64,000 bases of DNA, from contig NZ_WOSY01000006.1 of the NCBI RefSeq assembly GCF_011516755.1, forward strand, positions 1-64,000, in the 5' to 3' direction. Made by a program: the position numbers and the translations under genes. Origin of the DNA: Acetobacter conturbans (lineage in GTDB: Bacteria; Pseudomonadota; Alphaproteobacteria; Acetobacterales; Acetobacteraceae). Numbering within the stretch: the first letter of the stretch is position 1; the number at the start of each line of letters is the position of its first letter. Below the pieces are notes generated by a model. That model searched no databases. It worked only from the letters and a program-made list of their open reading frames with translations, and was not told where the DNA came from. Positions 38,057-50,282 of the stretch are shown here, piece after piece.

Positions 38057-38977
38057 ATGCCTGAACTCCCCGAAGTCGAAACCGTGATGCGTGGAATGAC
38101 GAAGCGCCTTCTCGGCGAGCATATCCACGCCGCTGCTGTGCGTCGTCCCGACCTGCGATGGCCGTTGCCCCTCCGGCTTGCTGAAGCGCTGGAAGGACGG
38201 GAAATCGTGGGATTCCGGCGGCGAGGGAAATATATTTTCATGCGCCTGTCCGGCGGCGAGTCAGTGCTCCTGCATCTGGGGATGTCCGGGCGTGTCATGC
38301 TGGACGATGCGCTTCCGAGTCTGGAGGTGGGGGAGGGAACACTTCCTCATGAGCATGTCGCCTTCACCACGAAAAACGGCCAGCGTTTCGGTCTCGTGGA
38401 TCCACGGCGCTTCGGAGCGGTCGATCTGCTGCCGACCGAAGCGGAAGACGCTCATTTCCTTGTCGCGAACATGGGCCCGGAGCCCTTCGATCCGGCTTTC
38501 ACGGCACAGCGGCTGGCAGAGGCTTTCGCCGGGCGCCGGAGTCCGGTGAAAACGCTGCTGCTGGATCAGCGGATCGTCGCGGGGCTTGGTAATATCTATG
38601 TGTGCGAGGCGTTATACCGGGCGCGTATTCATCCTGAAACGCCTTCCGGCCTGCTGGGACGTGGCCCTTGCAAAAAGCTGGTCGCAGCCATTCATGCCGT
38701 CTTGCAGGAGGCCATCGACGCGGGCGGCTCCAGTTTGAGGGACTATGTGCAGCCCGACGGCGAACTTGGCTATTTCCAGCATGCCTGGCGGGTTTACGGC
38801 CGTGAGGGTGAGCCATGCCCCGAATGTCCGGCGGGCGGATGTCCCGGTGTGACGAGGATCACGCAGTCCGGGCGTTCGACGTTTTTCTGCTCCCGGTTGC
38901 AACCCTCCGTGGCCAGCGAGCTTTCCATGCATGCAGGGCGTGGCGGGAAAGCCCGGAAAAGCAAGAACTCTGCTTGA
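38057..38977 (+). CDS. mutM: Formamidopyrimidine-DNA glycosylase
   Basis: Base-excision repair enzyme that removes 8-oxoguanine and formamidopyrimidines and nicks the DNA. From 38057 the 306-residue product begins [10 protein letters not shown], giving the catalytic N-terminal Pro2 and Glu3, with Lys58 in RGKYIF and the helix-two-turn-helix [20 protein letters not shown]. The C-terminal zinc finger is odd: Cys254, Cys257 and Cys278 are present, but the fourth position is Leu281 (FFCSRLQ), and a four-residue insertion brings an extra Cys262. A basic Lys/Arg tail follows. The frame is open upstream inside ubiE, but only this start gives the active N-terminus. Confidence 0.95.
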   Translation: MPELPEVETVMRGMTKRLLGEHIHAAAVRRPDLRWPLPLRLAEALEGREIVGFRRRGKYIFMRLSGGESVLLHLGMSGRVMLDDALPSLEVGEGTLPHEHVAFTTKNGQRFGLVDPRRFGAVDLLPTEAEDAHFLVANMGPEPFDPAFTAQRLAEAFAGRRSPVKTLLLDQRIVAGLGNIYVCEALYRARIHPETPSGLLGRGPCKKLVAAIHAVLQEAIDAGGSSLRDYVQPDGELGYFQHAWRVYGREGEPCPECPAGGCPGVTRITQSGRSTFFCSRLQPSVASELSMHAGRGGKARKSKNSA

Positions 38978-39082
38978 CGTCCGCCCTTCGGGTAGCTTAG
39001 AGAACCGCACCTAATTCGGCGCGTCCGCTTTTACGGCGGCCCGCGCATTAACCATATCGACCTGCTGGATCAGACATAAACA

Positions 39083-39352
39083 ATGGCGAACATCGCATCT
39101 GCCCGTAAGCGCATCCGTCAGACGGAGCGCCGCACTGCCCGTAACACCGCTCGCATGTCCCGCATGCGCACCTTCATCAAGAAGGTCGAGACGGCCATTG
39201 CAAACGGCAACAAGGACGAGGCAAATGCAGCCCTGAAGGTTGCTCAGCCGGAAATCCAGCGCGCCGCGACGAAGGGTGTTGTGCACAGCAACCTCGTGGC
39301 TCGCAAAATTTCGCGTCTTTCGTCACGTATCAAGGCTCTGGCTTCAGCCTGA
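39083..39352 (+). CDS. rpsT: 30S ribosomal protein S20
   Basis: A small basic 16S rRNA-binding protein of the 30S subunit. The 89-residue product has the expected three-helix pattern: [39 protein letters not shown], and the C-terminal [20 protein letters not shown]. It sits between mutM and dnaA, the usual alphaproteobacterial place, and ends at a strong terminator. Confidence 0.97.
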   Translation: MANIASARKRIRQTERRTARNTARMSRMRTFIKKVETAIANGNKDEANAALKVAQPEIQRAATKGVVHSNLVARKISRLSSRIKALASA

Positions 39353-39418
39353 AGCCTGACGGCGCGGTTGTCTGCAAGCAGAGTTCCGCGCACCATTCTG
39401 GTATTCAGAGTGTTTTGA

Positions 39419-39463
39419 AAATAAGCCGGATTTCCGATAAAAGGAAATCCGGCTTATTTGTTG
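39419..39463 (+). terminator. Intrinsic terminator after rpsT
   Basis: A perfect 17-bp stem (39419-39435 with 39443-39459; core AAGCCGGATTTCC/GGAAATCCGGCTT) has a 7-base loop and is followed by TTTGTTGG. It lies about 65 bases past the rpsT stop. Confidence 0.88.
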
Positions 39464-39755
39464 GAGAACGTGAAGAACAGTTTTTGCCTATATGCATAAT
39501 TCGGACTGTTTTTCGTAATGCACGGCGGCTGTCTTCCTGACCAAGAAACCCGTTGCGTTTGCAGGGCTGCTTCTCTAGCTTGCCTGTAGTAGCTGAACGG
39601 ATTGAGTAGCGCGTTTCCTAACTTACAACTGGATTGTAAGAAATCCGGCCAGATCTTGCCGGGAAGACGTGCGAAGAATTGATCTTCGGAGTTGCCGGCG
39701 GCCATGGGGCTGGTCTGGCGGATGCTAACTCCGGGAAAGCGAGTGTGCAGAAAAG
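39464..39755 (+). promoter_or_regulatory. dnaA upstream region with inverted repeat
   Basis: No gene is seen in this gap. CTTACAA (39622-39628) and TTGTAAG (39634-39640) form a perfect inverted repeat that could be an operator or leader hairpin. I found no copy of the DnaA-box consensus TTATNCACA on either strand, so this does not look like oriC. I could not assign -35/-10 boxes with confidence. Confidence 0.4.
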
Positions 39756-41252
39756 ATGCCGGTAACGCCCTCTTCCGAAATGCCTCCGGCTTCTGCAGAA
39801 GGTGCCGGATCACAGCCTCTATCGGGTGGTATGTCGGGACTTCTCGCTGATGCATGGGTTCGGATCGCCGGACGGATGCGCGCCGAAGTCGGCGATGTCG
39901 AATACCGGACCTGGCTTCAGCAGATCGTGCTGGGTCCTGTCGATGGTGATGAAGTCACTCTCATGCTTCCGACGCGATTCCTGCGTGACTGGGTGCGCAG
40001 TCAGTATGGCGACCGGCTGAGCACATTGTGGAATCAGGAAATCCCGGCTATCAGGCGAGTCGAACTGCAGGTCATGCGGGCTGGGGATGCCGTCGTCGCT
40101 CCAGCCGTAGCGATGGATAACCTTCCGGAGTCCAGACCTGAGGTGGCACCCACTCCAGTTGCCGCCACCCGTGCATCTTCCATGTCTGATCGGCCCTTGC
40201 TGGATCGGGGGGCTGATACGCGCGCCGATCTGGCCGCTCCGCTCGATACACGCTTCACCTTCGACACGTTCATCGTGGGCAAGCCGAACGAGTTTGCCTA
40301 TGCGTGTGCGCGTCGGGTGGCGGAAAAACCTTCGAGTGTCGGCTTCAACCCGCTTTTTCTTTATGGGGGCGTCGGACTCGGCAAGACGCATCTGATGCAT
40401 GCAATCGGCGCGGAACTGCTACGGCGGGGCGGGATTTCCGTGGCCTATATGTCGGCCGAGAAGTTCATGTACCGCTTCATCGCCGCGATCCGCTCCCAGT
40501 CTACGGTCGAGTTCAAGGATCACCTGCGCTCCGTTGACGTGCTGATGATCGATGATCTCCAGTTTCTGATCGGCAAGGACAACACGCAGGAAGAGTTCTT
40601 CCACACCTTCAACGCGCTGGTCGATGCGGGACGCCAGATCGTTGTTTCAGCCGATAAGTCGCCTTCAGACCTCTCCGGACTTGAGGACCGCCTTCGGACT
40701 CGTCTGGGTTGCGGCATGGTCGCGGATATTCACGCCACGACGTTCGAACTGCGTATCTCCATTCTTGAAGCCAAAGCTACGGCGTCCGGCGTGGCCGTGC
40801 CGGGCAAGGTGCTCGAATTTCTCGCGCACAAGATCACGACGAATGTTCGCGAGCTTGAAGGCGCGCTGAACCGGCTTATCGCCCATGCCAACCTGTTCGG
40901 ACGTCCCATTACGCTGGAGTCCACGCAGGATGTTCTGCACGATATTCTCAAGGCACACGACCGCCGTGTGACCATTGAGGAAATCCAGCGCAAAGTGTCC
41001 GAACACTGGAATATCCGCCTGACCGATATGTCGTCGGCTCGCCGTGCCCGTGCTGTGGCCCGTCCGCGTCAGGTCGCCATGTATCTGGCAAAGCAGCTGA
41101 CCAGTCGTTCGCTCCCGGAGATCGGGCGCAAGTTCGGCAATCGTGACCACACCACCGTGATGCATGCCGTCTCTCGCGTGCAGGAACTGATGGAACGGGA
41201 TGCGGCGTTTGCCGAAGATGTGGAACTGCTGCGGCGCATGCTTGAGAGCTGA
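39756..41252 (+). CDS. dnaA: Chromosomal replication initiator DnaA
   Basis: AAA+ ATPase that opens oriC and loads the helicase. The 498-residue product shows domain I (LADAWVRIAGRMRAEVGDVE, residues about 28-110), a variable linker, and the AAA+ core from about 170 (RFTFDTFIVGKPNEFAYACA, Walker A GGVGLGKTHLM, Walker B VLMIDDLQFL). The C-terminal helix-turn-helix for DnaA boxes carries RSLPEIGRKFGNRDHTTVMH. The ATG at 39756 lacks a good ribosome site; ATGs at 39780 and 39831 are alternatives. It heads the dnaA-dnaN-recF-gyrB series. Confidence 0.97.
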   Translation: MPVTPSSEMPPASAEGAGSQPLSGGMSGLLADAWVRIAGRMRAEVGDVEYRTWLQQIVLGPVDGDEVTLMLPTRFLRDWVRSQYGDRLSTLWNQEIPAIRRVELQVMRAGDAVVAPAVAMDNLPESRPEVAPTPVAATRASSMSDRPLLDRGADTRADLAAPLDTRFTFDTFIVGKPNEFAYACARRVAEKPSSVGFNPLFLYGGVGLGKTHLMHAIGAELLRRGGISVAYMSAEKFMYRFIAAIRSQSTVEFKDHLRSVDVLMIDDLQFLIGKDNTQEEFFHTFNALVDAGRQIVVSADKSPSDLSGLEDRLRTRLGCGMVADIHATTFELRISILEAKATASGVAVPGKVLEFLAHKITTNVRELEGALNRLIAHANLFGRPITLESTQDVLHDILKAHDRRVTIEEIQRKVSEHWNIRLTDMSSARRARAVARPRQVAMYLAKQLTSRSLPEIGRKFGNRDHTTVMHAVSRVQELMERDAAFAEDVELLRRMLES

Positions 41253-41406
41253 CTTTCCGAAAACGCGATTTCTGAAAAGAAAGCCGTTCCGGACTCTATG
41301 CCCCACCGCCGCCGCCTGCTAATTTGTGCCCCTTGATTTTTGACCCGGCTGATTGAGGCCGGGATGCGGAGGGAGTTCCCTCCGCCCGACAGGGGAACAG
41401 GTGTCG

Positions 41407-42531
41407 ATGAAGTTTACGGCCGGTCGCGCCACGCTGCTCAAGGCTCTTGCGCACATCCAGAGCGTTGCCGAAAAGCGTAATACCATCCCCATTCTCGCGA
41501 ACGTACTGCTCGACGCCAATAATGGCAGTCTGAGCCTTACGGCCACGGATATGGAAATCGCCATCGTCGAGGACGTGCCGGCGGAAATCCACACTCCCGG
41601 TTCCGTCACCGCTCCGGCGGCAGTCCTTTACGAGATCGTGCGCAAACTGCCGGATGGCGTCGATGTCGAACTTAGCCACCCCGGCGGAGAAGCGCAGCTT
41701 GATCTTCGGGCCGGGCGCTATGCGACGCGCCTGAATGCGCTGCCTGTCGATGATTTCCCTTCGATGGTCGCGGGCGATCTGCCTCATCAGTTCCGCCTGA
41801 ACAGCGGTGTTCTCAAATCCCTGATCGACCGGTCGCGCTTTGCGATCTCGACAGAGGAAACGCGCTATTACCTGAACGGCATTTACATGCATGTGACGGA
41901 AAGCGACGGGGGCGGTCTTCTGCGCGCCGTGGCAACCGATGGTCACCGACTGGCCCGTGTCGAGACCGAAGTGCCTTCAGGCGCTGCTGGCATGCCGGGC
42001 GTGATTATCCCGCGCAAGACGGTCGCCGAAATCCGCAAGTTGCTGGATGAAGGCCCGGATGAGGTCGAGGTGTCGGTTTCCGACACCCGCATTCAGTTCA
42101 CTGTCGGTTCGGTCACCCTGACCTCAAAGCTGATCGACGGCACCTTCCCGGAATATGAGCGCGTCATTCCGAAAGCGAATGACCGTATCCTGCGCGTCGG
42201 GAAAAAGGATTTCTCTGATGCCGTGGCGCGCGTGGCCGCCATCAGTCAGGAGCGTTCGCGTCCGGTCAAGCTGATCCTGTCACGAGACCTGCTGATCCTT
42301 TCCGCGACCAGTTCCGATCAGGGAACCGCGAAAGAGGAACTGGACGACACCCGTGTCAGCTATGACGGCGATGACATGGAAATCGGTTTTCAGGCCCGAT
42401 ATCTCAATGACATCACCGATCAGGTCAGCAAGAACGTCGAGTTCGTCTTTGCGGATAGCGCCGCGCCGACGATCGTGCGTGATGTGGACAGCCCCTCCGC
42501 GCTGTATGTTCTGATGCCGATGCGGGTCTGA
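41407..42531 (+). CDS. dnaN: DNA polymerase III sliding clamp (beta subunit)
   Basis: Ring-shaped processivity clamp of the replicative polymerase. The 374-residue product starts MKFTAGRATLLKALAHIQSV and contains three similar domains of about 120 residues, with NTIPILANVLLDANNGSLSL in the first and FPEYERVIPKAND in the last. It ends in PSALYVLMPMRV, the usual clamp C-terminus that forms the protein-binding pocket. AGGGGAACAGG precedes the start; a GTG two codons upstream is possible. It lies 154 bases after dnaA. Confidence 0.97.
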   Translation: MKFTAGRATLLKALAHIQSVAEKRNTIPILANVLLDANNGSLSLTATDMEIAIVEDVPAEIHTPGSVTAPAAVLYEIVRKLPDGVDVELSHPGGEAQLDLRAGRYATRLNALPVDDFPSMVAGDLPHQFRLNSGVLKSLIDRSRFAISTEETRYYLNGIYMHVTESDGGGLLRAVATDGHRLARVETEVPSGAAGMPGVIIPRKTVAEIRKLLDEGPDEVEVSVSDTRIQFTVGSVTLTSKLIDGTFPEYERVIPKANDRILRVGKKDFSDAVARVAAISQERSRPVKLILSRDLLILSATSSDQGTAKEELDDTRVSYDGDDMEIGFQARYLNDITDQVSKNVEFVFADSAAPTIVRDVDSPSALYVLMPMRV

Positions 42532-42533
42532 TC

Positions 42534-43679
42534 CTGACGGAACTCCATCTCGACCGTCTGACCCTGACGGGTTTCCGGAACTATCATCGCCTCTGCTGGG
42601 AGCCCACGGGCTCTCCCGTGGTCATCACGGGCGATAATGGTTCCGGAAAAACCAATCTACTTGAAGCTCTTTCCCTGCTTGTTCCCGGTCGTGGCTTGCG
42701 CGGTGCCCGTAATGTGGAACTGCCTCTGCGAGAACCGGAAACCGGTGAGGTCTCCCCGGACGGTTGGGGGGTATGTGCCTGTTTCAGCGACAGGCGCGGT
42801 GCGTTTGAAATCTCGACCGGCATGGAAGCCGGGCAGGGTGGGGCACGCAAGTTCCTGCTGAATGGCGTGCAGACGCGGGTGCGGGATGCCGTGGCGGACA
42901 GCCTCTCGGCAGTCTGGCTGACGCCTCAGATGGATCGACTGTTTGGTGAAAGCGCCAGTGGACGACGGCGTTTTCTCGATCGTCTGGTGGTGGCGCTTTT
43001 GCCGCATCACGCACGCGAACTGGCAGCCTGCGAACGGGCCACGGCCCAGCGGAATCGTTTTCTGTCCGAGGGCCGCAGTGATGAGGTCTGGCTTGCCGGT
43101 ATCGAAGACGCGATGGCCCGGCACGGGGTCGCCGTCGTTGCGGCAAGACGTGATCTGGTGACCCGCCTGAACGCTGTGGGTGCGGACCCGCGCGGTGTTT
43201 TCCCTTCCGCTCATCTGTCGCTGGTCTGTCCCGTTGCGGAACGCTTTGACGTCGAACCGGCTCTGGCGGTTGAAGACTGGCTTCGCAGCGCATTGCAGGA
43301 GGTCAGATCCGTGGATCGTCAGCGTGGTCAGGCAACATGCGGGGCGGGGCGCACGGATTTCGCCCTGCGTGATCTGGGGACGGGTCGTTCCGCCTCCGAG
43401 GCGAGCACCGGCCAGCAGAAGGCTTTGCTGGTCGGCATCATTCTTGCCCATGCCCGTCTCATGGCGGCAAGCGGGGGCCTCACGCCCATGCTGCTGCTGG
43501 ACGAGCCGCTCGTGCATCTGGACCGCCCACGTCGGGCAGCACTTCTGGAAACCGTGATGGATTTTCGCACGCCCGTTCTCCTGACGGGAACTGATCGTGC
43601 ACCATTCGAACCGCTGACCAATCGGGCGTCGTTCGTGCATCTGCGTGAAGGTTCGCTGGTTGTGGATAAAACCATCTGA
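42534..43679 (+). CDS. recF: DNA replication and repair protein RecF
   Basis: An SMC-like ATPase that helps load RecA at single-strand gaps. Walker A is GDNGSGKTNLL, the signature region ASTGQQKALLVGIILAHA, and Walker B LLLDEPLVHLD. The conserved RecF N-terminus LDRLTLTGFRNYHRL is encoded in frame from about 42555, but the first ATG/GTG/TTG-type codon in this frame is a GTG at 42618, which would cut into the Walker A strand. I therefore place the start at a CTG at 42534, two bases past the dnaN stop, giving 381 residues. This start is an inference; the gene identity is not in doubt. Confidence 0.88.
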   Translation: MTELHLDRLTLTGFRNYHRLCWEPTGSPVVITGDNGSGKTNLLEALSLLVPGRGLRGARNVELPLREPETGEVSPDGWGVCACFSDRRGAFEISTGMEAGQGGARKFLLNGVQTRVRDAVADSLSAVWLTPQMDRLFGESASGRRRFLDRLVVALLPHHARELAACERATAQRNRFLSEGRSDEVWLAGIEDAMARHGVAVVAARRDLVTRLNAVGADPRGVFPSAHLSLVCPVAERFDVEPALAVEDWLRSALQEVRSVDRQRGQATCGAGRTDFALRDLGTGRSASEASTGQQKALLVGIILAHARLMAASGGLTPMLLLDEPLVHLDRPRRAALLETVMDFRTPVLLTGTDRAPFEPLTNRASFVHLREGSLVVDKTI

Positions 43680-43700
43680 AACCACCCGTACCGGATATGA

Positions 43701-46277
<2,577 letters not shown>

Positions 46278-46316
46278 GGCATGAACAGGTTCTTTATGCA
46301 CGAAGCGGGGTGATCT

Positions 46317-46694
46317 GTGATCGTTCAGGATCATCCCTGCTTTTGCGACATGCCGGAAAGCCTGCGCTACATGATGGCCGAGGAGCTTCCCCGGCCATTT
46401 ATCGAAAAAGGCATTGTGTTCATTCTGCCTGACAGGCTGAGGCATTTCCGGAAAAATCTCTATCATGTGCGCAGACGCGACACTGAAGATTCGGTCCTGT
46501 ATGCCCCTTTGTTCAGGGCTAAATGTATTCTGGAGAGCGAGCCTCGACCAGAAGGTATGACCGGACCGTTTGACGTCTATCCCTTCTATACGAAGGTTGC
46601 GCGCAACCGGCGACATTACCTCGATTATTACATGCTGTTTTTGTTCGATGGACAGCCGGACTTTGCGCGGTTCCGGTCTCTGGCCGGAGAGTGA
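46317..46694 (+). CDS. Conserved-looking protein of unknown function
   Basis: A 125-residue protein starting at a GTG 40 bases after gyrB. It is rich in aromatic and basic residues (LPRPFIEKGIVFILPDRLRH, KVARNRRHYLDYYMLFLF) and has no signal peptide or membrane helix. Three cysteines are scattered (CFCDM, KCIL). I do not recognise the family. Composition and codon use match the neighbours, which supports a real gene; it may be co-transcribed with gyrB. Confidence 0.65.
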   Translation: MIVQDHPCFCDMPESLRYMMAEELPRPFIEKGIVFILPDRLRHFRKNLYHVRRRDTEDSVLYAPLFRAKCILESEPRPEGMTGPFDVYPFYTKVARNRRHYLDYYMLFLFDGQPDFARFRSLAGE

Positions 46695-46833
46695 ATGGCT
46701 CCCCTTGGCAGGGAGTGATTGACCAACCGGCCCCTGAAGGTTACGCAGAAAACAGGTTTTTGCCGCCTCGCAGTCAAAATGGCAGCGGGGTTTCTCCTGT
46801 CGCCTGACAGGGATATTTCCGCGAGTCAAACCG

Positions 46834-47496
46834 ATGAAATCTTATATTCCTGTTGTTCTGACCGTCTTTCTGGCCGGATGTTCCTACACGATTGACCCGC
46901 TGCAGAACTATTGCGCCGAGCCTGCCGTGGACCAGTCGATTGTCGCAATCGCCAACGCGCCGACAGTCATTCCCGATGTCGTGACCACTAAACCGGCAAG
47001 TCCGGCCACAGGTTTTACCGATGGCACGATCAAGGGGCATCTCTTCGGCTCCCAGTATCAGGTCATGGCCTGTCATGGTACGCTCGTGCGGGCCGATGGC
47101 ACGAAAGAGGCAGGGATAGCCGTAACGCGCCTGCATGGGGGACCTGTTGGATGGCGTGATCTGTGGCTCCAGCCATCGTCATCGGAAACTCTCAGAATAT
47201 GGGCGTCTGACAGCGATATCGCGGCCTACAAGCAGAAACAGATCGCCAGCAAGCTGGCTCATACACCAGCCCCCTGCATGCCCTATGCTCAGGACCTGTT
47301 TCAGGGAACTCGTCAGACAGGACTGTCATCGGAACAGCTTCGCAGCACGCTTTACAGTTGTCTTGCTAGCCACGGTGTGAAGTCACCGGTGCCTCCGACG
47401 GGCATGGAACACGTCTATTCTGAAGGTTATCCGGAGTTCTTCGTTCCGTATTACCTTCAGCCGGAAGCCGAAATCAGTAGTTACCTGCTGTATTGA
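46834..47496 (+). CDS. Lipoprotein of unknown function
   Basis: A 220-residue protein with a clear lipobox: MKSYIPVVLTVFLAGC, predicting lipidation at Cys16. The mature domain begins SYTIDPLQNYCAEP and contains several further cysteines. No domain is recognised; the C-terminal FFVPYYLQPEAEISSYLL is aromatic-rich. It follows a 139-base gap after the unknown gene at 46317 and ends before a hairpin shared with the convergent corC operon. Confidence 0.72.
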   Translation: MKSYIPVVLTVFLAGCSYTIDPLQNYCAEPAVDQSIVAIANAPTVIPDVVTTKPASPATGFTDGTIKGHLFGSQYQVMACHGTLVRADGTKEAGIAVTRLHGGPVGWRDLWLQPSSSETLRIWASDSDIAAYKQKQIASKLAHTPAPCMPYAQDLFQGTRQTGLSSEQLRSTLYSCLASHGVKSPVPPTGMEHVYSEGYPEFFVPYYLQPEAEISSYLLY

Positions 47497-47580
47497 GCAA
47501 GAGAGTTTCGGATGGGGAAGCCTGGCAGCGGAGAACATCGCCGTGTAGCGGGCTTCCCGGTTTGAAGCGCTGATGATCTC

Positions 47581-47618
47581 CGGCGGACAATGCCTCCTGA
47601 AAAGGCCTGTGTCCGCCG
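47581..47618. terminator. Bidirectional hairpin between convergent genes
   Basis: CGGCGGACA (47581-47589) pairs with TGTCCGCCG (47610-47618), with an inner GCCT/AGGC pairing. It lies between the lipoprotein gene and the end of corC; ATTTT follows shortly on the + strand. Confidence 0.6.
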
Positions 47619-47627
47619 AAGATGATT

Positions 47628-48563
47628 TTACTCGCGGGGTTCACCGTTTCCGGTTGTCGGGCCTGAAGGCGAAGTCTTAAGTTCCGGAGGCTTTCTCACG
47701 CGCACCTTGCGAATATGCCGTGCATCAGCGTCCAGAATACGAAATACGAAACCGCTTTCGTGATTCAGGACTTCGCCGCGTGTTGGAACGTGTCCCCCGA
47801 GACGGAACACCAGACCGCCGATCGTCTCGATCTCAGCTTCGCGTTCGGATTCCGTGAGGATCGGTCCAATCTGTTCCTCGAATGTTTCGACGGGGCAGCG
47901 GGCGTCCACGTCGAAAGAACCGTCGGGGCGTTCGACAATCATAGCAACAGTCGGCTCGTCATGTTCATCCGAGATGTCGCCGACAATGGTCTCGACCAGA
48001 TCCTCGATGGTCACCAGCCCGTCGATGCCGCCATATTCGTCAATCACCAGAGCCAGATGAACCTGCCGCTGCCGCATCATCAGCAGCAGATCAAGCACGG
48101 GCATCTGTGGGGCGATCATCAGCGGCTGACGCAGAAGCGCTTCAAGATTGAACGCCTCACTCGTGCCGACATAGGCGATCAAATCCTTGACGTGGATCAT
48201 CCCGACAATGTCGTCGAGCTGTCCGCGATAGACCGGCATGCGTGAGTGGTTCTCACGCCGCATCATGGCCAGCGCATCATCAAGGCTGATGTCCACGGGC
48301 ATGGCCACGATGTCCGCGCGCGGCACCATGACATCGTCGGCACTCGTCTCACGTAGTCGCAGGACATTGGCGATCAGTGCCCGTTCCTGCCGGTCGAGTT
48401 CGGGCGTTTCATCGCCGCTGTCACCAGCGTCGGCGGCTTCCTGAACAAGGGCCGCGATGGAGTGACGAACGCCGTGGTCCTTCTTGCGACTGAAGAGGGC
48501 GAACAGACTTTTTTTCGGCTTCTGCGAGCCGTTCGATCCGGAGACCGTGTCGGTTTCGCTCAT
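47628..48563 (-). CDS. corC: CorC/HlyC-type protein with CBS pair
   Basis: A soluble CorC-like protein of 311 residues from the ATG at 48563, linked in other bacteria to Mg/Co efflux or protection of ion transport. A CBS pair covers about residues 80-205 ([60 protein letters not shown]). The CorC_HlyC (TerC-like) C-terminal domain follows ([39 protein letters not shown]). There is no DUF21 membrane part. The start overlaps the ybeY stop as ATGA, so the two are translationally coupled, as is common. Confidence 0.9.
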   Translation of the reverse strand: MSETDTVSGSNGSQKPKKSLFALFSRKKDHGVRHSIAALVQEAADAGDSGDETPELDRQERALIANVLRLRETSADDVMVPRADIVAMPVDISLDDALAMMRRENHSRMPVYRGQLDDIVGMIHVKDLIAYVGTSEAFNLEALLRQPLMIAPQMPVLDLLLMMRQRQVHLALVIDEYGGIDGLVTIEDLVETIVGDISDEHDEPTVAMIVERPDGSFDVDARCPVETFEEQIGPILTESEREAEIETIGGLVFRLGGHVPTRGEVLNHESGFVFRILDADARHIRKVRVRKPPELKTSPSGPTTGNGEPRE

Positions 48564-49153
48564 GCGCGGGGTTTCCATGGATTGGGGATACCCATCATGG
48601 CGAGCACGCGGGCCTCTTCCATTTCCATGCGGCGCGCTTCACCCGCTTCATGGTGGTCGTGGCCGCCAAGATGCAGGATGCCATGCGCGACCAGATGCGC
48701 CAGATGATGCGACACCGGCTTGCGGGCGGCTTTCGCCTCTCTGTGCACGACACCCAGCGCCAGAATGATCTCACTGCCGGGATAGCCGGGCATCGGTTCG
48801 AATGTCAGGACATTGGTGGGTTTGTTGCGACCCCGATGGCGGGCATTAAGCCTTTTCACGACCCTGTCGGAAGACAGGACAATGGTTTCCGGAACGGTTA
48901 CGGGCTCACCCATGCTCTGGCGCTCAGCCCATGCCACGCTTGCGGCACAGGCACGGCGCACCAGATACTCGACGTTGGGCACAACGGCCCGCCATCTGGC
49001 ATCCTCGACAATGATCGCAGGACCATCGCCGTTTGTTCCGGCATCCTCCCCCCAGTTGGAGGGAGGAAAGGGGAAGAGCCCGTCCCCGGAAGGGGAGGGC
49101 TCATAGTCTGCCGCACCTTTTGCAGGGCGGCCGTCAGTACTTGGCGGTTCCAT
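48560..49153 (-). CDS. ybeY: Endoribonuclease YbeY
   Basis: A zinc-dependent RNase required for 16S rRNA 3' maturation and ribosome quality control. The metal site [11 protein letters not shown] is near residue 155, followed by [12 protein letters not shown]. The substrate-channel segment [20 protein letters not shown] is also present. From the ATG at 49153 the product is 197 residues, with about 35 poorly conserved residues at the front. The start overlaps the phoH end by about 20 bases. The frame is open to 49318, inside phoH, but is not family-like there. Confidence 0.92.
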   Translation of the reverse strand: MEPPSTDGRPAKGAADYEPSPSGDGLFPFPPSNWGEDAGTNGDGPAIIVEDARWRAVVPNVEYLVRRACAASVAWAERQSMGEPVTVPETIVLSSDRVVKRLNARHRGRNKPTNVLTFEPMPGYPGSEIILALGVVHREAKAARKPVSHHLAHLVAHGILHLGGHDHHEAGEARRMEMEEARVLAMMGIPNPWKPRA

Positions 49154-50282
49154 TGTGCTCCCGGCGGAACCTGCTGTCATGGGAGGAATCCCGTTCCGCC
49201 GTCTTCTTGTCATCATACGCTTCGACGATGCGCGAAACCAGTCTGTGCCGCACAACGTCCCCGGCGTCAAAGCGATTGATCGCAATGCCCTGTACGCCTT
49301 CCAGCGTATGGAGGGCATCCTGCAGCCCGGAGACGGTGCCGCGCGGCAGATCGACCTGACTGAGATCCCCCGTCACCACCATGCGCGTGCCATTGCCCAT
49401 GCGCGTGAGGAACATCTTCATCTGAGCCGGTGTCGTGTTCTGGGCTTCGTCCAGAATGACGTAGGCATTGGCCAGAGTGCGGCCGCGCATGAAGGCCAGC
49501 GGGGCGACCTCAATGTCGCCGGTGGCGATGCGGCGCGCGACCTGATCCCCCGGCATCATGTCGTAGAGCGCATCGTAAAGCGGGCGCAGATACGGGTCGA
49601 TCTTGTCCTTCATGTCGCCCGGCAGAAAGCCGAGCCGTTCGCCGGCCTCGACAGCGGGACGCGAGAGCACGATGCGATCCACCTGACCCGACTGGAGCAT
49701 GGCGACGGCCTGCGCCACAGCGAGATAGGTCTTGCCCGTGCCCGCCGGACCGATTCCGAAGACCATTTCACTGTGGGACAGCGCTTCCATATAGGCGGCC
49801 TGCCCCGGCGAACGCGGCTCGATCGCGCCGCGACGGGTGCGGATGGCGGGAAGATCGTTGATCATGAGCCGCGGACCGGCTGCTCGTGTCTCGACTTCGG
49901 TGGCGGCCATTGGCGCCTGTCCCGGAACCTGCTCCCTGAGGGCAGCATGGATATCGGAGAGGCGAATCGCCGCGTCGATCTCGCCCGTGTCGATCGGCGT
50001 ACCCCGTTCAAGCTTGCGATAAAGCGTGGTGATGGCCGAATGCGCGAGGGCCGTTCGTCCCGGCTCTCCATTGATGGCAATCCGGTTTCCCCGGCGTGCC
50101 AGAGTAACCCCGAGAGCGTCCTGCATGTGTCGCAAATGTCGGTCGTGATCACCGACCAGTTGCGCCAGTAGCGCATTGTCGCCGAACTGAAGCGTCGTCG
50201 TTCTGGACGCACTCCGTGCAGAAGAGGGAGGGGACCCCGCGTGACGGGGTTTGGAGGTTCCGGATGTGAAGGGCTGGGTCAA
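49134..50282 (-). CDS. PhoH-like ATPase
   Basis: A PhoH-family P-loop NTPase, often found beside ybeY and thought to act in RNA metabolism. Walker A is [15 protein letters not shown] (residue about 170), Walker [16 protein letters not shown], and the sensor [20 protein letters not shown]. An N-terminal KH-like region (residues about 30-90, [17 protein letters not shown]) fits RNA binding. I chose a TTG at 50282 that overlaps the miaB stop as TTGA and has GAGGAG 11 bases upstream; a GTG at 50294 is the alternative. Confidence 0.92.
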   Translation of the reverse strand: MTQPFTSGTSKPRHAGSPPSSARSASRTTTLQFGDNALLAQLVGDHDRHLRHMQDALGVTLARRGNRIAINGEPGRTALAHSAITTLYRKLERGTPIDTGEIDAAIRLSDIHAALREQVPGQAPMAATEVETRAAGPRLMINDLPAIRTRRGAIEPRSPGQAAYMEALSHSEMVFGIGPAGTGKTYLAVAQAVAMLQSGQVDRIVLSRPAVEAGERLGFLPGDMKDKIDPYLRPLYDALYDMMPGDQVARRIATGDIEVAPLAFMRGRTLANAYVILDEAQNTTPAQMKMFLTRMGNGTRMVVTGDLSQVDLPRGTVSGLQDALHTLEGVQGIAINRFDAGDVVRHRLVSRIVEAYDDKKTAERDSSHDSRFRREHNGTAKY

